In this document: positions 61,972 to 64,000 of the stretch, in pieces | Layout of the letters: every line of letters begins with the position of its first letter | How positions within the stretch are numbered: position 1 is the stretch's first letter | NCBI RefSeq assembly: GCF_039538765.1 | Contig: NZ_BAABCJ010000005.1 | Coordinates: 124,001-188,000 of the forward strand | DNA: 64,000 nt | Reading direction: 5' to 3' | Origin: Zhihengliuella alba | Lineage (GTDB): Bacteria > Actinomycetota > Actinomycetes > Actinomycetales > Micrococcaceae | The notes under the pieces: generated by a model | The model's database searches: none | Told to the model about the DNA's origin: nothing | Seen by the model: the letters and a program-made list of their open reading frames with translations, nothing else | Made by a program: the position numbers and the translations under genes

Positions 61972-62021
61972 CCGAATGTGGCTTCGTAACTGACTCCTGT
62001 CAGTTACGAAGCCACATTCGG
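61972..62021. terminator. Perfect 23-bp inverted repeat after the VanZ-like gene
   Basis: Arms 61972–61994 and 61999–62021 are exact complements with a TCCT loop. It could be a terminator of the secreted protein–VanZ transcript or a border structure of the inserted DNA; there is no T run directly after it. Confidence 0.75.
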
Positions 62022-62792
62022 TTGAACATTAGTCGGCCGGTCAGTTTTCTGGTTTCTTAGCTAGATATTTTCCTAGTTTTCTTGGGTTCTTTCTTCCGGT
62101 GCGGCGTGGCCCTGGTAGGCCGGGCTTGCCCGCGGTACTCGGTGGTCAAGGCCAGGAAGGCCCTTTCGGGACACGGCCCCGCGCGGGTACTAGATCGCGG
62201 CGCCACCTGACCGGACTGCCCGTGCAGTCGCCCGTCCGTGGAAGAAGAAACCGGCCGCGGGGTCAGGTGAGCCGGCTGCGCTGCGGCTTGGAGCATGGGG
62301 CCTGGCCGGCAGTGACCAATGGCGTTTCGAGACCGTGCACGCCAGCTGGCGGCGGGCGATAATCTCTCGACGGCTCGGTGCCCTGGCGGGGGTGTGCAGG
62401 CGGTCAGGCGGAGCCCCGGCGTCCACCTGTGTGCGGGAAAAGCAGCGGAGCGGAGGAGCTCTTGCCGTGCACATGTGAGCGTCGAGCGCTGTTCAGATTG
62501 GGGGAGTGACCTAGGGAGGGACCCTGTTCGTACGCTCGGAGACGGCTTCCGGCCCTCCCAACGAGACGGAAGCATGCACGGCCCCGGGCTCATCGCCTGG
62601 GGCCGCACGCGTTAATCGAGCGTCGCCGCCGCAAGCCGTGTTCCTTGACATCTCTGGGTGAGCAGGGACTGGTCGAGTGTGTGCGCCGGCTGCGGGATAA
62701 CGAGGCCGCGTTCCTCGCTAGCTCGGACCACGGATATCGGACGCCCGCCTTCGTCTATTGACTTTCAATCTCAATCGAATGATGCTCGATAT
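62022..62792. other. Region without a recognisable gene
   Basis: About 770 bp. The first ~75 bp are T/A-rich (TTTTCTGGTTTCTTAGC...), the rest is GC-rich. Open frames on both strands give low-complexity proteins rich in Arg, Pro, Cys and Ser without start signals or families. A terminator-like hairpin (11-bp arms 62579–62589 and 62595–62605) lies inside. I see no transposase, tRNA or clear repeat. Confidence 0.5.
62579..62605 (+). terminator. Terminator-like hairpin without an assigned gene
   Basis: CGGCCCCGGGC and GCCTGGGGCCG form an 11-bp stem (one G·T) with loop TCATC. No gene clearly ends here, so either an unseen RNA or gene remnant lies upstream, or it is left over from deleted DNA. Confidence 0.5.
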
Positions 62793-63335
62793 GTGAACAA
62801 GTCGCTGGTCCTGCCCCTTCGAGCCGTCCTCATCCTTTTGCTCGCGGCTGTGCTCACCGCGCAGATCCTGATCCCGTTCGCGGCGGAGAAGCTGGGCGGA
62901 CCCTTCGAAGAAGTCAGCCATCTCGTGGCGCCGTACTCGGTGGCGGGCATCCTCTCGCTGCTCTGCTGGCAGGTCGCCCTGGTGGTGGTTTGGCGCCTGC
63001 TGTCCCTCGTTAGCCGAGGACAGTTCTTCGCGACGAGGGCGATCAAGTCGGTCGGGGCCATCATCTATGCGGTGGCCGGAGCCGCACTGCTACCCGCCCT
63101 CACCATGCTGCATCTTCTGTTCGTCGTGGGCATCGGGGGCCCCGGCGTCGTTCTGGGGGTCGCGTTCTGCCTGATCTGCGGGGCAGCGCTCGTCGTGTTC
63201 TTGATCGACGTGAGAGCACTCCTCGCCATGGCGGCGGAGCATCAGGGCGAACTCGACGAGGTGATCCAGTGCCCACAGCTCGACGTCGGCCACCCCGCGA
63301 TGGTTCACCGCGGCACTGATGAGAGGGAGAGATGA
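62793..63335 (+). CDS. DUF2975 family membrane protein
   Basis: 180 aa, four transmembrane helices: VLPLRAVLILLLAAVLTAQI, GILSLLCWQVALVVVWRLLS, AGAALLPALTMLHLLFVVGI and GVAFCLICGAALVVFLIDVR, followed by the usual SELDEVI-like end (GELDEVI). In typical members the protein stops there; here about 22 residues (QCPQLDVGHPAMVHRG...) follow. DUF2975 genes are usually paired with a small Cro-like regulator gene, which is not present here. GTG start, no visible ribosome binding site. Stop overlaps the next start by ATGA. Role unknown. Confidence 0.72.
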   Translation: MNKSLVLPLRAVLILLLAAVLTAQILIPFAAEKLGGPFEEVSHLVAPYSVAGILSLLCWQVALVVVWRLLSLVSRGQFFATRAIKSVGAIIYAVAGAALLPALTMLHLLFVVGIGGPGVVLGVAFCLICGAALVVFLIDVRALLAMAAEHQGELDEVIQCPQLDVGHPAMVHRGTDERER

Positions 63336-63712
63336 GCGGTCCGAACTACATGGAGCGTCGACTCGCCTCCATGTTCCCGGCCCTGCATGTCCGTTCCTGG
63401 CACGAGGCAGCTGCTCTGGCCGGGGAAGGAGCGCAGTGTCTAGGAATCGAGGGAGAGGGCTTCAACCTCGTCCTCTTTCAAGTCGCCGACGATGACTTCC
63501 GGCTGGAGGTCCATACATCAACGGGCACCTGGGTCAGCGGCGAGAACAGCCAGATGTGGGCGCTGTGGAGTGGCAGACATCTTCACGATCGGTTGGTCGA
63601 TGCCATCGCGCGGCTGCTCGACGAGGCAGCCTTCACACGCTGGAGCCCGAACCGCGACTATGTCGTGGACAGAACCCCGATAGGGTTCGTGTTCGAGTAC
63701 TCGCCCGAATGA
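63332..63712 (+). CDS. Hypothetical protein, 126 aa
   Basis: Soluble protein without signal or membrane helix. It begins MSGPNYMERRLASMFPALHV and contains FNLVLFQVADDDFRLEVHTS, a Trp-rich middle (WVSGENSQMWALWSGRHLHD) and FTRWSPNRDYVVDRTPIGFV at the end, which suggests a small alpha/beta fold. ATG overlaps the stop of the DUF2975 gene, with GAGAGGGAGAG just upstream. No family is recognised. It converges on the xanthine dehydrogenase gene. Confidence 0.6.
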   Translation: MSGPNYMERRLASMFPALHVRSWHEAAALAGEGAQCLGIEGEGFNLVLFQVADDDFRLEVHTSTGTWVSGENSQMWALWSGRHLHDRLVDAIARLLDEAAFTRWSPNRDYVVDRTPIGFVFEYSPE

Positions 63713-63752
63713 GCCGCTCGGACGAGGCGCCACCGACCGACGGCACCATGCG

Positions 63753-64000
63753 TCAGCCGGCCGCTCCGATCAGCCCCGCCGCCGAGGGCGCCTCCTCGCT
63801 CGCTGCGGGGGCACCCTCGGCCGCCCGCGCCTTCAGGGCCAGGTAGATCCGGTCCCGCGTGATCGGCAGTTGGGCGAACCGCACGCCGGTGGCGTTCCGG
63901 ATGGCGTTGGCCAGGGCCGGTGCCACCGGGTTGAACGGGCTCTCGCTCATCGACTTGGCGCCCAGCGGGCCCAGCTCGTCGTTGGTGTCCGCGAAGTACA
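63753..64000 (-). CDS. Xanthine dehydrogenase molybdenum subunit, C-terminal end
   Basis: Partial gene running off the right edge on the minus strand; the last 82 residues are visible. DTNDELGPLGAKSMSESPFN with PVAPALANAIRNATGVRFAQ is the C-terminal block of the molybdopterin-binding subunit of xanthine dehydrogenase/aldehyde oxidase enzymes, with the active-site Glu–containing GxKxxxE-type loop (here GAKSMSE). It is followed by LPITRDRIYLALKARA and an Ala/Glu-rich tail. The purine setting and the MocA-like gene favour xanthine dehydrogenase, which makes urate for the uricase pathway; other members of the family cannot be excluded from this end alone. Confidence 0.85.
   Translation of the reverse strand, partial: YFADTNDELGPLGAKSMSESPFNPVAPALANAIRNATGVRFAQLPITRDRIYLALKARAAEGAPAASEEAPSAAGLIGAAG

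Overview
The window reads as the oriC-proximal part of a high-GC actinobacterial chromosome, most likely Micrococcales/Micrococcaceae. The support is the order jag–rsmG–parA–parB–trxA–trxB–(pseudokinase)–murJ–NUDIX–cca, the rpsF–ssb–rpsR–rplI–dnaB block, an Ino1 of mycobacterial type, a Micrococcus-type Rpf (transglycosylase-like plus LysM), an Arthrobacter-type uricase, and strong GC bias at third codon positions. No rRNA, tRNA, transposase or CRISPR array was seen.

Layout. 1–6.1 kb: the end of jag, rsmG, parA and parB. parA and parB are separated by about 2.6 kb of apparently non-coding DNA holding eight perfect parS sites; a ninth lies inside parB. 6.2–15.7 kb: a minus-strand block NUDIX–murJ–membrane pseudokinase–trxB–trxA, then cca, a histidine phosphatase and a DUF418 membrane protein. 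16.0–17.3 kb: a run of very small ORFs with strong ribosome binding sites, and a small lipoprotein. 17.3–28.2 kb: fhs, ino1, a ROK sugar kinase, a GT87-like membrane glycosyltransferase, an FAD oxidoreductase, a LuxR-type two-component system and an M18 aminopeptidase. 28.2–36 kb: rpf, the ribosomal protein/ssb operon, a SAM-IV riboswitch before a flavin reductase gene, and dnaB preceded by clustered DnaA boxes. 36–39 kb: cysE with a GyrI-like gene, a MoaD-like/BNR-repeat pair, and an SDR.

39–53 kb is the most coherent accessory unit: aceE (pyruvate dehydrogenase E1), uraD–uraH–uricase, an NCS2 purine permease, an IclR regulator, and the operon malic enzyme–malate synthase–DUF6986 lyase–ureidoglycine aminohydrolase. 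Urate nitrogen is released by the ureide pathway. The glyoxylate left over can be burnt to CO2 by malate synthase, malic enzyme and pyruvate dehydrogenase, i.e. the dicarboxylic-acid (malate) cycle. A 15-bp operator-like motif (TTCCG-N5-CGGAA type) lies before aceE, a small unknown gene, uraD and the iclR/malic-enzyme promoters, which suggests one IclR regulon.

53–58.6 kb: an MFS anion transporter and a GntR-led, overlapping operon of a racemase-like protein without the catalytic cysteines, a hydantoinase-family amidohydrolase and an arylmalonate-decarboxylase-like protein. 58.8–64 kb: a MocA-like cofactor enzyme and, at the right edge, the C-terminus of a xanthine dehydrogenase molybdenum subunit. 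Between them is an inserted patch: an RHS fragment fused to a plasmid ParA tail, a ParB-like small protein, an A/T-rich secreted protein/VanZ pair, a perfect 23-bp inverted repeat, and a DUF2975 gene.
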